In this document: positions 21,516 through 30,527 of the stretch, piece after piece
How the letters are laid out: each line of letters begins with the position of its first letter
How positions within the stretch are numbered: position 1 is the stretch's first letter
From: Miltoncostaea sp050249835
GTDB lineage: Bacteria; Actinomycetota; Thermoleophilia; Miltoncostaeales; Miltoncostaeaceae
Direction: 5' to 3'
Length of the DNA stretch: 59,301 bases
Assembly (NCBI GenBank): GCA_050249835.1
Contig: JBFWPT010000023.1
Coordinates: 1 to 59,301, forward strand
Notes under the pieces: generated by a model
Databases searched by the model: none
What the model saw: the letters and a program-made list of their open reading frames with translations, nothing else
What the model was told of the DNA's origin: nothing
Position numbers and translations under genes: made by a program

Positions 21516-21923
21516 ATGGCAGTCCAGGTGATCGATCCGGAGGGGCTCCACGTCCCCCAGATGTACGCGCAGGTGACCGTCGGCACGGGGACCCGCATCG
21601 CCTACGTCGCCGGCCAGGTGGGCCGCGACGCGTCCGGCGCGCTCGCCGGCCCGGGCCACGCCGACCAGGCCGAGCAGGCGATGCTCAACGTGGCCACCGC
21701 GGTCGCCGGCGCAGGCGGGACCGTCGCCGACATCGCCAAGCTCACCGTGTTCGCGGTGGGCCTGGACGGCCCCGCGACCGGCGCGGTCGCCGAGGGGCTC
21801 AGCCGCGCGCTCGCCCGCATCGGCGGGCCGCCGGAGCGGCGCGCCGTCAGCCTGATCGGGGTCTCGTCCCTCGCCGGCGAGGGGCTCCTGGTCGAGATCG
21901 AGGCGGTCGCCCACCTGGCCTGA
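21516..21923 (+). CDS. RidA-family (YjgF/Rid) protein
   Basis: A 135-residue Rid-family protein, probably trimeric. Archetypal members hydrolyse reactive enamine/imine intermediates. GGGAGG five bases before the ATG supports the start. Family features: IAYVAGQVGRDASGALAGPG, DQAEQAMLNVATAVAGAGGT and PPERRAVSLIGVSSLAGEG. The typical C-terminal arginine motif is not the canonical R-x-C-V form (PERRAVSL here), so it may belong to a Rid4-7-like subgroup. It is paired with the divergent TetR gene. Confidence 0.9.
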   Translation: MAVQVIDPEGLHVPQMYAQVTVGTGTRIAYVAGQVGRDASGALAGPGHADQAEQAMLNVATAVAGAGGTVADIAKLTVFAVGLDGPATGAVAEGLSRALARIGGPPERRAVSLIGVSSLAGEGLLVEIEAVAHLA

Positions 21924-21926
21924 GCG

Positions 21927-22697
21927 TCACAACGCGGGGTCCCGCAGCAGCCGGACCTCGCCGATCGGCGCGAACCCCATCCGCTCCAGGACGGGCCGCG
22001 ACATCGCCCCCGCCGAGGTGACCAGGCGGCGCACGCCCCGCGCCGCCGACGCGTCCCACCGGGCCCGCACCAGCGCCCGGTAGGCGCCGCGCCCGCGCGC
22101 CCAGGGGGCGACCGCGCCGCCCATCAGGACGCCCGCGTCCAGCGTCATCACGAGGCGCGAGAACCCGGCCACCCGTCCGTCGACCTCGGCGACGTGGTGC
22201 TCGACGATCCCGGATGCGGACAAGCGCTCGAAGTCGGCCGCGAGCGTGCGACGCCGCGACCGCCGGTCGCCCATCGGTATGCCCCATGCATCCCAGTCGA
22301 CCTCCATCGCGCGGCGGTACGCGTCCACGTCCCGGACCGGGGCGACGACCACGTCGGGCACCTCGGGCGGCGGCGCCTCGGCCACGAGCGTGACGAGCAC
22401 CGGCTCCTCGGCGTAGGGCTCGAGCCCCAGCGCCTCGAGTTCCGCGCCGACGCCGTCGGGACCCGACAGCTCGCCGATCCACCAGAACAGCTCCGTGAGG
22501 CCCTCGGCGCGCGCGACGGCGCGCGTCCGCGACAGGGCCGCGGCGACCCCGCCGGGGGCGATCCGCACGCGCTCGACCGTGCCGCTCCGCCGGCGGCAGA
22601 CGATCGTCAGCCCGGGGCCGTCCAGCACGCGCGTCCCGGCGCCGGGCGGGGTCCAGAGGCCCGGTTCCTCGGCCGGGGCGAGCAGGCGCTCCCGCAT
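21927..22697 (-). CDS. GNAT-family N-acetyltransferase
   Basis: A 256-residue protein starting MRERLLAPAEEPGLW at ATG 22697. Longer in-frame starts fall inside the divergent hsp20 gene and are unlikely. The C-terminal GNAT fold has the acetyl-CoA loop GGAVAPWARGRGAYRALVRA and the motif B region RRLVTSAGAMSRPVLERMGF. The N-terminal half resembles a degenerate second domain (IGELSGPDGVGAELEALGLE). The substrate is unknown. It ends 3 bp from the convergent ridA. Confidence 0.88.
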   Translation of the reverse strand: MRERLLAPAEEPGLWTPPGAGTRVLDGPGLTIVCRRRSGTVERVRIAPGGVAAALSRTRAVARAEGLTELFWWIGELSGPDGVGAELEALGLEPYAEEPVLVTLVAEAPPPEVPDVVVAPVRDVDAYRRAMEVDWDAWGIPMGDRRSRRRTLAADFERLSASGIVEHHVAEVDGRVAGFSRLVMTLDAGVLMGGAVAPWARGRGAYRALVRARWDASAARGVRRLVTSAGAMSRPVLERMGFAPIGEVRLLRDPAL

Positions 22698-22743
22698 GGG
22701 GCCATGGTCGCACGCCGGGGGCGGTGGACTAGGGTTCAGGGAG

Positions 22744-23160
22744 ATGTATCGCGACGATGTCGACCGCTTCCTCGCCGACCTCTTCCCCGGCGGGCGGCAC
22801 GGCGCCTCCAACGAGGCCCGCGCCCCGGTGGACGTGTACCTCACCGACGGGCCCCCGCCCGCCCTCACGGTCGAGCTCGACCTGGCCGGGGTGGATCCCG
22901 GGGCGATCGACGTCGGGCTGACCGAGGACCTGCTGGTGGTGCGCGGCGAGCGGCGCCGCTCCGGCGAGGGGCGCCGGGTGTACCAGCACGCGGAGATCGC
23001 GTGGGGGCCGTTCGAGCGCCGGCTGCGCCTGGGCGTCGCGGTCGATCCGGCCGCGGCGACGGCGTCCTACGAGAACGGGATCCTGCGCATCCGCCTGCCG
23101 ATCGCGCCGTCGCCGCCGCTGCGGCGCGTCTCGATCACCGTGCGGGGCCCGGCCCGATGA
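22744..23160 (+). CDS. Hsp20/alpha-crystallin small heat shock protein
   Basis: ATP-independent holdase chaperone of 138 residues. The alpha-crystallin domain is clear: PVDVYLTDG, LTVELDLAGVDPGAIDVGL, VRGERRR and the terminal A-x-x-x-NGILRIRLP strand. TAGGGT at 22730-22735, eight bases before the ATG, is a likely -10 box; AGGGAG near the ATG could also act as a ribosome-binding site. Its stop overlaps the lon start (ATGA), giving an hsp20-lon operon. No CIRCE or HAIR operator was seen. Confidence 0.93.
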   Translation: MYRDDVDRFLADLFPGGRHGASNEARAPVDVYLTDGPPPALTVELDLAGVDPGAIDVGLTEDLLVVRGERRRSGEGRRVYQHAEIAWGPFERRLRLGVAVDPAAATASYENGILRIRLPIAPSPPLRRVSITVRGPAR

Positions 23161-25559
23161 CCGAGGAGGGCGTCGCCGTCGAGGTGGTCGAGGGGCCCGA
23201 GGGCGAGGCGGCGGCCGACGAGCCGGTCCCCATCCCGCCGGTCCTCGCGGTCCTCCCGCTGAAGGAGACGGTGGTCTTCCCGGACGCGGTGGCCCCCCTG
23301 GCGATCGGCGAGCCGCGGTCGATCCGCCTGATCGACGAGGTCCTGAACCAGCCCGACCGGATGCTCGTTCTCGTCGCGAGCCGCGAGCCGGAGCGGACGG
23401 AGCCCCCGCCGGAGCTGCTGCACGAGGTCGGCGTCGCGGCGATCGTCCAGCGGATGGTGCGCGTGCCGGACGGCACGGTCCGGATCCTGGCCCAGGGCCT
23501 GCGGCGCGTGCGGATCGGCGACTACATCCAGCGCGACCCGTTCCTGGCCGCCGAGGTCGAGGAGGTGCCGGATCGGGAGGAGCGCACCCAGGAGGTCGAG
23601 GCGCTCGCCCGCAACCTGGCGGGCACGTTCACGCGCATGATCGCCCTCGTCCCGCACCTGCCCGACGAGCTCGGCATCGCGGTGGCGAACATGGAGGACC
23701 CGACGGCGCTGTCGTACCTGATCGCGTCGTCCATCCGCCTCACCCTGGACGAGCGCCAGGGGCTGCTGGAGGAGGTGGACCTGGAGGCGCGCCTGCGGCG
23801 GCTGACCGAGCTCTGCGCCCGGGAGCTGGAGCTGCTGGAGCTGGGCGCGAAGATCCAGAGCGACGTCCAGACGGACATGGAGAAGGGGCAGCGGGAGTTC
23901 TTCCTGCGCCAGCAGCTCAAGGCGATCCGCGAGGAGCTGGGCGAGGGCGACGACGCCGGGCGGGACATCGAGGAGCTGCGCGAGCGGCTCGCGGAGGCCG
24001 ACCCGCCGGAGGAGGTGCGGACGGCCGCCGAGCGCGAGCTGGCGCGCCTGGAGCGGCTGCCCGCCGAGGGCGCCGAGCACGGCGTGGTGCGGACCTACAT
24101 CGACTGGATCCTCGCGGTCCCGTGGCGCGTCGTCACCGAGGACGACCTCGACCTGACGCGGGCGCGTGAGGTGCTCGACGAGGACCACTACGACATCGAG
24201 AAGGTCAAGGACCGGATCATCGAGCAGCTCGCCGTCGCGCGGCTGAAGCCGGACGCGCAGGGCCCGATCCTGTGCTTCGTCGGGCCCCCGGGCGTGGGCA
24301 AGACGTCGCTCGGGCAGTCCATCGCGCGGGCGCTGGGGCGGCGGTTCGCCCGCATCTCGGTGGGCGGCGTGCGCGACGAGAGCGAGATCCGCGGCCACCG
24401 GCGCACCTACGTCGGGGCGATGCCCGGCACCATCGTCCGCGCCATCCGCGACGCCGGGGCCATGAACCCGGTGCTGATGGTGGACGAGATCGACAAGATG
24501 GGCTCCGACGTCCGCGGCGACCCGTCGTCGGCGATGCTCGAGGTGCTGGACCCGGCCCAGAACGGCACCTTCCGGGACCATTACCTCGACCTGCCGCTGG
24601 ACCTGTCGCGCGTCCTCTTCCTCTGCACGGCGAACGTGCTGGAGACGATCCCGGGGCCGCTGCTCGACCGGATGGAGGTCATCCGCCTGAGCGGCTACAC
24701 CGAGGACGAGAAGCTCCACATCGCCCGGCGCTACCTGCTGCCGCGCCAGATCGCGGCGGCGGGGCTGCCGAAGGGGCTGCTGAAGGTGAGCGACGCCGGG
24801 CTGCGGACGGTCATCGGCGAGTGCACGCGCGAGGCCGGGGTGCGGCAGCTGGAGCGGCGCCTCGGGGCGATCGCCCGCCGCGTGGCCCGGCGCGTGGCCG
24901 AGGGCGACACGTCGAAGGTCTCGGCCGGAGTGGCGCGGGTGCGCGAGATCCTGGGCCCGGAGCGGATCCACAACGAGGTGAAGCGGCGCACGCGGGAACC
25001 CGGCGTCGCGACCGGCCTGGCCGTGACCGGCGCGGGCGGGGAGATCCTGTTCGTGGAGGCGAGCGTCATGCCCGGCGGCGGGCGCCTGACGGTGACCGGC
25101 CAGCTCGGCGACGTGATGCGCGAGTCCGCCCAGGCGGCCGTCTCGTTCGTGCGCAGCCGCGCGGGCGCGCTCGGCCTGGACCTGGAGGACGGGTTCTTCG
25201 GCAGCCACGACATCCACCTGCACGTGCCGGCGGGCGCGGTGCCGAAGGACGGCCCCTCGGCCGGGGTGACGATGGCGACGGCGCTCGTGTCGGCGCTCTC
25301 GGGCCGGCCGGTCTCCTCCGACGTCGCGATGACCGGCGAGATCACGCTCACCGGCCAGGTGCTGCCGATCGGCGGGGTCAAGGAGAAGGTGCTCGCCGCC
25401 CGCCGCGCCGGCATCCGCGGCGTGATCGTCCCGAAGCTGAACGAGGAGGCCCTCGCCGACCTCCCCGAGGGCCTCGCCGACGAGATGCGCATCACCCTGG
25501 CCGACCGCATCGAGCAGGTGCTCGACGTGGCGCTGGAGAAGCGGGCCGTCCGCCGCTGA
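23157..25559 (+). CDS. lon: ATP-dependent protease Lon
   Basis: LonA-type AAA+ protease of 800 residues. N-terminal substrate domain: PVLAVLPLKETVVFPDAVAP. A coiled-coil middle (QSDVQTDMEKGQREFFLRQQ) leads to the ATPase with Walker A GPPGVGKT (Lys382) and Walker B VLMVDEIDK. The proteolytic Ser-Lys dyad is Ser701 (KDGPSAG) and Lys744 (GGVKEKV). It is translationally coupled to hsp20, so holdase and protease are made together. This suggests a stress-response quality-control unit. Confidence 0.98.
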   Translation: MTEEGVAVEVVEGPEGEAAADEPVPIPPVLAVLPLKETVVFPDAVAPLAIGEPRSIRLIDEVLNQPDRMLVLVASREPERTEPPPELLHEVGVAAIVQRMVRVPDGTVRILAQGLRRVRIGDYIQRDPFLAAEVEEVPDREERTQEVEALARNLAGTFTRMIALVPHLPDELGIAVANMEDPTALSYLIASSIRLTLDERQGLLEEVDLEARLRRLTELCARELELLELGAKIQSDVQTDMEKGQREFFLRQQLKAIREELGEGDDAGRDIEELRERLAEADPPEEVRTAAERELARLERLPAEGAEHGVVRTYIDWILAVPWRVVTEDDLDLTRAREVLDEDHYDIEKVKDRIIEQLAVARLKPDAQGPILCFVGPPGVGKTSLGQSIARALGRRFARISVGGVRDESEIRGHRRTYVGAMPGTIVRAIRDAGAMNPVLMVDEIDKMGSDVRGDPSSAMLEVLDPAQNGTFRDHYLDLPLDLSRVLFLCTANVLETIPGPLLDRMEVIRLSGYTEDEKLHIARRYLLPRQIAAAGLPKGLLKVSDAGLRTVIGECTREAGVRQLERRLGAIARRVARRVAEGDTSKVSAGVARVREILGPERIHNEVKRRTREPGVATGLAVTGAGGEILFVEASVMPGGGRLTVTGQLGDVMRESAQAAVSFVRSRAGALGLDLEDGFFGSHDIHLHVPAGAVPKDGPSAGVTMATALVSALSGRPVSSDVAMTGEITLTGQVLPIGGVKEKVLAARRAGIRGVIVPKLNEEALADLPEGLADEMRITLADRIEQVLDVALEKRAVRR

Positions 25560-25593
25560 CACCCGGCCGCCGCCGCGCTACATTCGCGGCGCC

Positions 25594-25836
25594 ATGGGCG
25601 TCGATCCCAACCAGCCCGACCCCGCCGCCGAGGTGGAGGCGCGGCTGCTGCGGCTCCACCGCTACCTCGGGATGGAGGGCGACCCCCTCTCGGGCCGCCG
25701 CGGGGTCTTCTCCCGCGAGGTCCTCGCCCTCGTCGCCCAGGGCCGCACCACCGACGCCGCCCGGCGCCACCGCGACGAGACCGGCTGCGACCTCCAGACG
25801 GCGATCCTCCAGATCGCGGAGATCTCGCCGGTCTAG
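25594..25836 (+). CDS. hypothetical protein, 80 aa
   Basis: Small soluble helical protein, MGVDPNQPDPAAEVEARLLR ... ALVAQGRTTDAARRHRDETG. TACATT at 25579-25584, nine bases upstream of ATG and without a ribosome-binding site, suggests leaderless expression independent of lon. Its stop codon is shared with the convergent alcohol dehydrogenase stop (CTAG). Function not recognised. Confidence 0.7.
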   Translation: MGVDPNQPDPAAEVEARLLRLHRYLGMEGDPLSGRRGVFSREVLALVAQGRTTDAARRHRDETGCDLQTAILQIAEISPV

Positions 25837-26876
25837 GCGGTCCCGACCTCCACGAGCACCTTGAGCGCGCGGCGCTCGTCCATCGCGGCGTAGCCCTCGG
25901 GGACCTCGTCGAGTGGCACGCGCAGGTCGAGGACCGGGGAGGGGTCGAGGTCGCCGGCGAGGATGTCGGTCAGCAGGTCGGGGATGTAGGCCCGCACCGG
26001 GGCGACGCCTCCGATCAGGCGGACGTTGCGGCCGTGGACGTCGAGGAGGTTGACGGGCTCGGCCGGGACGCCGACGTGGCCGACGGTCCCGCCGGGCACG
26101 GCGCAGCCGATCGCGGTGGCGAAGGAGCCCGCCGTCCCCACGGCCTCGATGACGTGCTCGGCGCCGCCGCCGGTGAGGTCGCGGACGCGGCCCACCGCGG
26201 CCCGGTCGCGCTCGGTGACGACGTCGGTGGCGCCGAACGACCGGGCCAGGCCGAGGCGGTGCTCGTGGTGGCCGAGCGCGATGATGCGCTCCGCACCGAG
26301 GCGCCGGGCGGCGAGCACCGCGCAGAGACCGACCGCCCCGTCGCCCACCACCACCACCGTGTCGCCCGCGGATACGCCGGCGCAGAGGGCGCCGTGGTGG
26401 CCGGTGCCCATCACGTCCGTGAGGGTCGCGAGCGCCGCGGCGAGCCGCGGGTCGGACAGGTCGGCGTCACCGGGCAGGGGCACCAGCGTGCCGTCGGCGA
26501 GCGGGCAGCGCACCGCCTCGCCCTGGCCGCCGTCGTCAAGGCCGCCCCAGTACCCGCCGGTGCGGCAGCTCGTCTGGAGCTGGGCCCGGCAGCGGTCGCA
26601 GGTGCCGTCCGAGTAGGCGAACGGCGCGATCACGCGCTGCCCCGGGCGGACCGTCCGGACCTCCGCGCCGACGGCCTCCACGACGCCCATGAACTCGTGG
26701 CCGGTCCGGCCCGGGCGGCCGTAGATCTCCAGGTCGCCGCGGTACGGCCAGAGGTCGCTGCCGCAGATGCACGCGTGGGTGACCCGCACGAGGGCGTCGG
26801 TCGGCTCGCGGATGGTGGCGTCGGGGACGTCCTCCACGCGGATGTCGCGCGGCCCGTGGTAGACGGCGGCCTTCAT
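25833..26876 (-). CDS. zinc-dependent alcohol dehydrogenase
   Basis: Medium-chain NAD(P)-dependent dehydrogenase of 347 residues. Catalytic zinc residues lie in CICGSDLWPYRGD and GHEFMGVVEAVG. The structural-zinc lobe is the short form GTCDRCRAQLQTSC. The Rossmann motif is VVVVGDGAVGLCAVLAARRL. The lobe resembles the formaldehyde-dehydrogenase-like ADH subgroup; the true substrate is unknown. The ATG overlaps the stop of the formate-dehydrogenase-like gene (ATGA). It is the last gene of the moaA operon and might feed an aldehyde or C1 compound to the oxidoreductase, which is inference. Confidence 0.92.
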   Translation of the reverse strand: MKAAVYHGPRDIRVEDVPDATIREPTDALVRVTHACICGSDLWPYRGDLEIYGRPGRTGHEFMGVVEAVGAEVRTVRPGQRVIAPFAYSDGTCDRCRAQLQTSCRTGGYWGGLDDGGQGEAVRCPLADGTLVPLPGDADLSDPRLAAALATLTDVMGTGHHGALCAGVSAGDTVVVVGDGAVGLCAVLAARRLGAERIIALGHHEHRLGLARSFGATDVVTERDRAAVGRVRDLTGGGAEHVIEAVGTAGSFATAIGCAVPGGTVGHVGVPAEPVNLLDVHGRNVRLIGGVAPVRAYIPDLLTDILAGDLDPSPVLDLRVPLDEVPEGYAAMDERRALKVLVEVGTA

Positions 26877-29089
26877 GCGGGGAGCACCTCCACGACGGCG
26901 TTGTAGTCCGGGACCCCGCTCACGTCGCGGGCGCCCCGGGCGATGAGCGGGTTGCACTCCGGGAAGAACATCTGGACGTTGCCCGGCCGCATCGGCGCGA
27001 TGTGGGCGCGGGCGCGCACCTCGCCGGTCCCCGAGCGCACCAGGACGGCGTCGCCCTCCACCACCCCGATGCGGCCGGCGTCCTCCGGCGCCAGGAACAG
27101 GGCGTCCCGGTCCGCGCCGGTCAACGGGTCGCGCGCGCGGAAGACCATCGAGTTGAACTGCTTGCCGCGCCGGGTGGAGAGCAGCAGGTGCCCCTCCGGG
27201 ACCCGCCGCTCCGGGGGCTGCACCACCAGGAAGCGCGCCTTGCCGTCGGCCGTCGCGAACTCCCACCCGTCGCAGAGCCGCGGCCCGCCCCACTGCACCT
27301 GATCGCCGGTCGTCCGCAGGGTCTCGATGCCGGCGTAGAGCGGCACGACCCGCGCGATCTCCTCCCGGATCGCCTGCCCCGAGGGCGTCGCCACCAGGTG
27401 GGCCCGCTCGGGATCGACGCGGGCCGCGAGATCGCTGAAGATCTCCCACTCGGTGCGGGCCTCGCCGACCTGGGGGCCGCGGATGCGCGGGGAGAACGCG
27501 ATGCGGCGCTCGGTGGTCGTCTCGGTGCCCCCGTCGCGCTGCTCGTAGCGCGTGGCGGCGGGCAGCAGCACCACCACCTCCCCGGGATCGACGAGCATCT
27601 GGCTCGTGACCACGATGTCCTGGTGGACGCGCACCGGCACCCGCGCCAGGTTGCGCGCGACGACGCCCGGGTCGGGGAGGGTGTCGAGGAAGTTGCCGCC
27701 GCTCGACCAGAGGACGTCGAGGCGCCCGTCGCCGGCGGCCTCGACCATCTCGTCCACCGTCATCCCGGGCGTGGTCGGGACCGGGAAGCCCCACTGCTCC
27801 GACAGCGCCGCGGCGGACTCCTCGTCGAGCGGGATCCCGCCCGGGAGCGCCGTGGCGTAGGCGCCCATCTCGGCCCCGCCCTGCACGCCCGAGTGGCCGC
27901 GGATCGGCATGAGGCCCGCGCCCGGGCGGCCCACGTTGCCCCGCGCGAGCGCCAGGTCGATGACGGCGCGCACGTTGTCCGAGCCGAAGGCGTGCTGGGT
28001 GAGGCCCATGGACCAGACGAAGATCGTGGAGCCGGCCGCCGCGTACATCGCCGCGAACCGCTCCATGTCGGCCCGGGACGCGCCGGACAGCCGCTCGAGC
28101 TCCTCGAAGCCGAGCGCGTCGAGCGCCCCCTTCAGCTCGGGCCAGCCGGTCGTGTGCTCCGCGATGAAGCCCTCGTCGAGCCCGCCGGTCGACTCCAGCA
28201 CCTTCAGGACGCCGGCGATGAACGCGATGTCGCCGCCGATGGAGACCGGGAAGAACTCGTCGGTCATCTTCGTGCCGAACACCGCGCTCTCGGCGCTGGA
28301 CGGGACCCAGTACCGCTCCAGGCCCGGCTCCCGGTAGGGGTTCACCACCGCGACCCGGGTGCCCTCGCGCCGCGCCAGGTAGAGGTACTTCATGACCACC
28401 GGCTGGGCGTTCGCCACGTCCGACCCGAAGAGCACGATCAGGTCGGCCGCCATCAGGTCGGTGTAGGAGATCGTGGTGGCCCCGGCGCCCACCATGGTCT
28501 TGAGGGCCGCGGTCGACGGCGCGTGGCAGATGCGGGCGGCGTTGTCGACGTTGTTCGAGCCGAGGAAGCGCGCCACCTTGCCGGCCGTGTAGTACACCTC
28601 GTTCGTGATGCCGCGGGCGGTCATGAACAGGCCGAACCGCTCCCCGCCGGCCTCGCGCACGCGGCCGGCGACGAGGTCGAGCGCCGCGTCCCAAGAGACG
28701 CGCGTGAAGCCCGGCTCCCCCGCCCGCCGCATCATCGGGTAGGCCAGCCGGCCCATGTCGCGCAGCTCCGCGCCGGTGCGGTCCAGCAGCGGGACGACGT
28801 CGGCCAGGAGGCGGTGGTCCATCGCCGGCATCGTGTTGACCTTCAGCAGGCTGAGCCGGGTGGTGCAGAGGTGGACGCCGTCGATCGTCCAGTCGTGGAG
28901 ACCGGCGACGCCGAGGGCACAGCCGTCGCAGACCCCCTTGCGCAGGATGCGCGACGCGTAGGGCAGGGCCCGGCGGTTCTCCCAGGCCACCCGGAGCATG
29001 TCCAGGTAGTGGTTGGGCTTGGTGAGGCCCACGCCGTTGGGGCGCAGGCCGGCCCACAGGTCGCGGCGACGGGGGCGGGTGCGCGCCAT
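26873..29089 (-). CDS. molybdopterin oxidoreductase, formate-dehydrogenase-alpha-like (YdeP/FdhF2 type)
   Basis: Bis-MGD enzyme of 738 residues, cytoplasmic (no Tat signal). The N-terminal iron-sulfur region has Cys54-x2-Cys57 (KGVCDGCALG) and Cys75 (GVHLC), as in the YdeP-like group. The molybdenum ligand position is Cys188 (RICHAPST) where E. coli FdhF has selenocysteine. The C-terminal MGD-binding domain includes GVVEGDAVLVRSGTGEVRAR. Overlaps of 1 bp with fdhD and 4 bp with adh place it in one operon with moaA and mobA, which supply and load the cofactor. Formate is the likely but unproven substrate; no dedicated electron-transfer subunits are encoded next to it. Confidence 0.9.
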   Translation of the reverse strand: MARTRPRRRDLWAGLRPNGVGLTKPNHYLDMLRVAWENRRALPYASRILRKGVCDGCALGVAGLHDWTIDGVHLCTTRLSLLKVNTMPAMDHRLLADVVPLLDRTGAELRDMGRLAYPMMRRAGEPGFTRVSWDAALDLVAGRVREAGGERFGLFMTARGITNEVYYTAGKVARFLGSNNVDNAARICHAPSTAALKTMVGAGATTISYTDLMAADLIVLFGSDVANAQPVVMKYLYLARREGTRVAVVNPYREPGLERYWVPSSAESAVFGTKMTDEFFPVSIGGDIAFIAGVLKVLESTGGLDEGFIAEHTTGWPELKGALDALGFEELERLSGASRADMERFAAMYAAAGSTIFVWSMGLTQHAFGSDNVRAVIDLALARGNVGRPGAGLMPIRGHSGVQGGAEMGAYATALPGGIPLDEESAAALSEQWGFPVPTTPGMTVDEMVEAAGDGRLDVLWSSGGNFLDTLPDPGVVARNLARVPVRVHQDIVVTSQMLVDPGEVVVLLPAATRYEQRDGGTETTTERRIAFSPRIRGPQVGEARTEWEIFSDLAARVDPERAHLVATPSGQAIREEIARVVPLYAGIETLRTTGDQVQWGGPRLCDGWEFATADGKARFLVVQPPERRVPEGHLLLSTRRGKQFNSMVFRARDPLTGADRDALFLAPEDAGRIGVVEGDAVLVRSGTGEVRARAHIAPMRPGNVQMFFPECNPLIARGARDVSGVPDYNAVVEVLPA

Positions 29090-29904
29090 CAGCCCTCGAT
29101 CCGGTCCGGGCCGGTGTAGACGTTGAAGCCGTCGCCGCGGAGGAACCCCACGAGCGTCATCCCGAGGCGCTCGGCGGCCTCGGCCGCCAGGCTCGACGGC
29201 GCCGAGACCGAGGCCACGACGGGGATCCCCGCCACGGCGGCCTTCTGCACGATCTCGAAGCCCGCGCGCCCGGACACCATCAGGACGGTCCCGGAGAGGG
29301 GGAGCGCCCCTGCCAGGGCCCGGTGCCCGATCACCTTGTCCACGGCGTTGTGGCGCCCGATGTCCTCCCGCGCCACCTGGAGCACGCCGTCGGCGCCGAA
29401 CAGGCCCGCGCCGTGCAGGCCGCCGGTCTCCGCGAACACGCGCTGGGCGTCCTCCAGCGCCGCGGGCAGGCCGAGCAGCACCTCCCGCGGGACAGAGGGC
29501 CCGGTCGGGAGCGGGTCGCAGCGCACCTCGACGTCCTCCAGGCTGGTCTTGCCGCAGACCCCGCAGGCCGACGTGGCCGCCCGGCGGCCCTCGGCGAGCT
29601 CGACGGGCACGGCGGCCGTCACCGTCACCACGTTGAAGCGCTGGTCCTCGCGGTCCACGTCGTCGCAGTAGGCGACCCGCGTCACGGCGCCCGGCGCGAC
29701 GACGCCCTCGGTGACCAGGAACCCGGCCGCCAGCTCGAAGTCGTGCCCCGGCGTCCGCATGGTCACCGCGACCCGGCGGCCCGGCCCGCCGGCCTCCGAC
29801 ACCCGGATCTCCATGGGCTCCTCGGCGGCCAGGCGGTCGCGCAGCGACCGGCTCTCGCCGCCCCGCACCGCCAGCACGCGCCGGCGTGGCGCGGCGGAGC
29901 TCAC
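29089..29904 (-). CDS. fdhD: formate dehydrogenase accessory sulfurtransferase FdhD
   Basis: Transfers sulfur from a cysteine desulfurase to the molybdenum cofactor of formate dehydrogenases. I choose GTG 29904 (271 residues), which overlaps the mobA stop as GTGA like other junctions in this operon; GTG 29919 is an alternative five codons upstream. Key motifs: the paired Cys of ACGVCGKTSL, PGHDFELAAGFLVTEG, and EDIGRHNAVDKVIGHR. It overlaps the oxidoreductase gene by 1 bp (TGATG), fitting its role as that enzyme's activator. Confidence 0.95.
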   Translation of the reverse strand: MSSAAPRRRVLAVRGGESRSLRDRLAAEEPMEIRVSEAGGPGRRVAVTMRTPGHDFELAAGFLVTEGVVAPGAVTRVAYCDDVDREDQRFNVVTVTAAVPVELAEGRRAATSACGVCGKTSLEDVEVRCDPLPTGPSVPREVLLGLPAALEDAQRVFAETGGLHGAGLFGADGVLQVAREDIGRHNAVDKVIGHRALAGALPLSGTVLMVSGRAGFEIVQKAAVAGIPVVASVSAPSSLAAEAAERLGMTLVGFLRGDGFNVYTGPDRIEG

Positions 29905-30527
29905 GTGGTCACCCGCCACACGCGGGCACGGATGAGGTCGGCCGGGGTGTCGACGTCGCGCAGGCCGCGCAGCGCGGGGTCGGCCGCCGCGACCGCCGGG
30001 TCGGCGAGCAGGGCGTCCTCGTCCAGCAGGCGCACCCGGGCGACGCCCATCAGCGCGCGGGCGCGCCGCTCGCCCGCGTCGAGCAGGGCGCGGGCGTCGG
30101 CCGCCAGCGCCGTGCGGTAGGCCGCGAGCAGCGGCTGGGGCCGGCCCTCGCGCGTCGGCACGGCGGCGTCGACGTCGTCACCCAGGGCCGCGAGCACCCG
30201 CGCGGCGAGGGGCGTGGTGAGCCAGGGCAGGTCGACCGCGGCGACCAGGGCGCGGTCGTGCCCGGGGGCGACGGCGGCGAGCCCCGCGGCGATGCCCTCC
30301 AGGGGCCCGCGCCCCCCGATCGCGTCGTCCACCACGTCCACGCCGGCGGGCAGCGGGGGGAGGTCCTGCCCCGGGGCGCCGACGACGACCACGCGCTCCA
30401 CGGCCGGGGCCACGGCGGCGACCACCCGGGCGAGCAGCGTCGCGCCGTCCCACGGCAGGGAGGCCTTCGGTGCGCCCATCCGGGTGGACGACCCCCCGGC
30501 GAGCACGACGCCCGCCGCGGCGCTCAT
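29901..30527 (-). CDS. mobA: molybdenum cofactor guanylyltransferase MobA
   Basis: Adds GMP to molybdopterin to make the guanine dinucleotide cofactor used by the formate-dehydrogenase-like enzyme. 208 residues. The N-terminal nucleotide loop VVLAGGSSTRMGAPKASLPW is diagnostic, followed by DDAIGGRGPLEGIAAGL and AVDLPWLTTPLAARVL. It overlaps moaA (ATGA) upstream and fdhD downstream. It is distinct from the MocA-like gene at 43576-44169. Confidence 0.94.
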   Translation of the reverse strand: MSAAAGVVLAGGSSTRMGAPKASLPWDGATLLARVVAAVAPAVERVVVVGAPGQDLPPLPAGVDVVDDAIGGRGPLEGIAAGLAAVAPGHDRALVAAVDLPWLTTPLAARVLAALGDDVDAAVPTREGRPQPLLAAYRTALAADARALLDAGERRARALMGVARVRLLDEDALLADPAVAAADPALRGLRDVDTPADLIRARVWRVTT

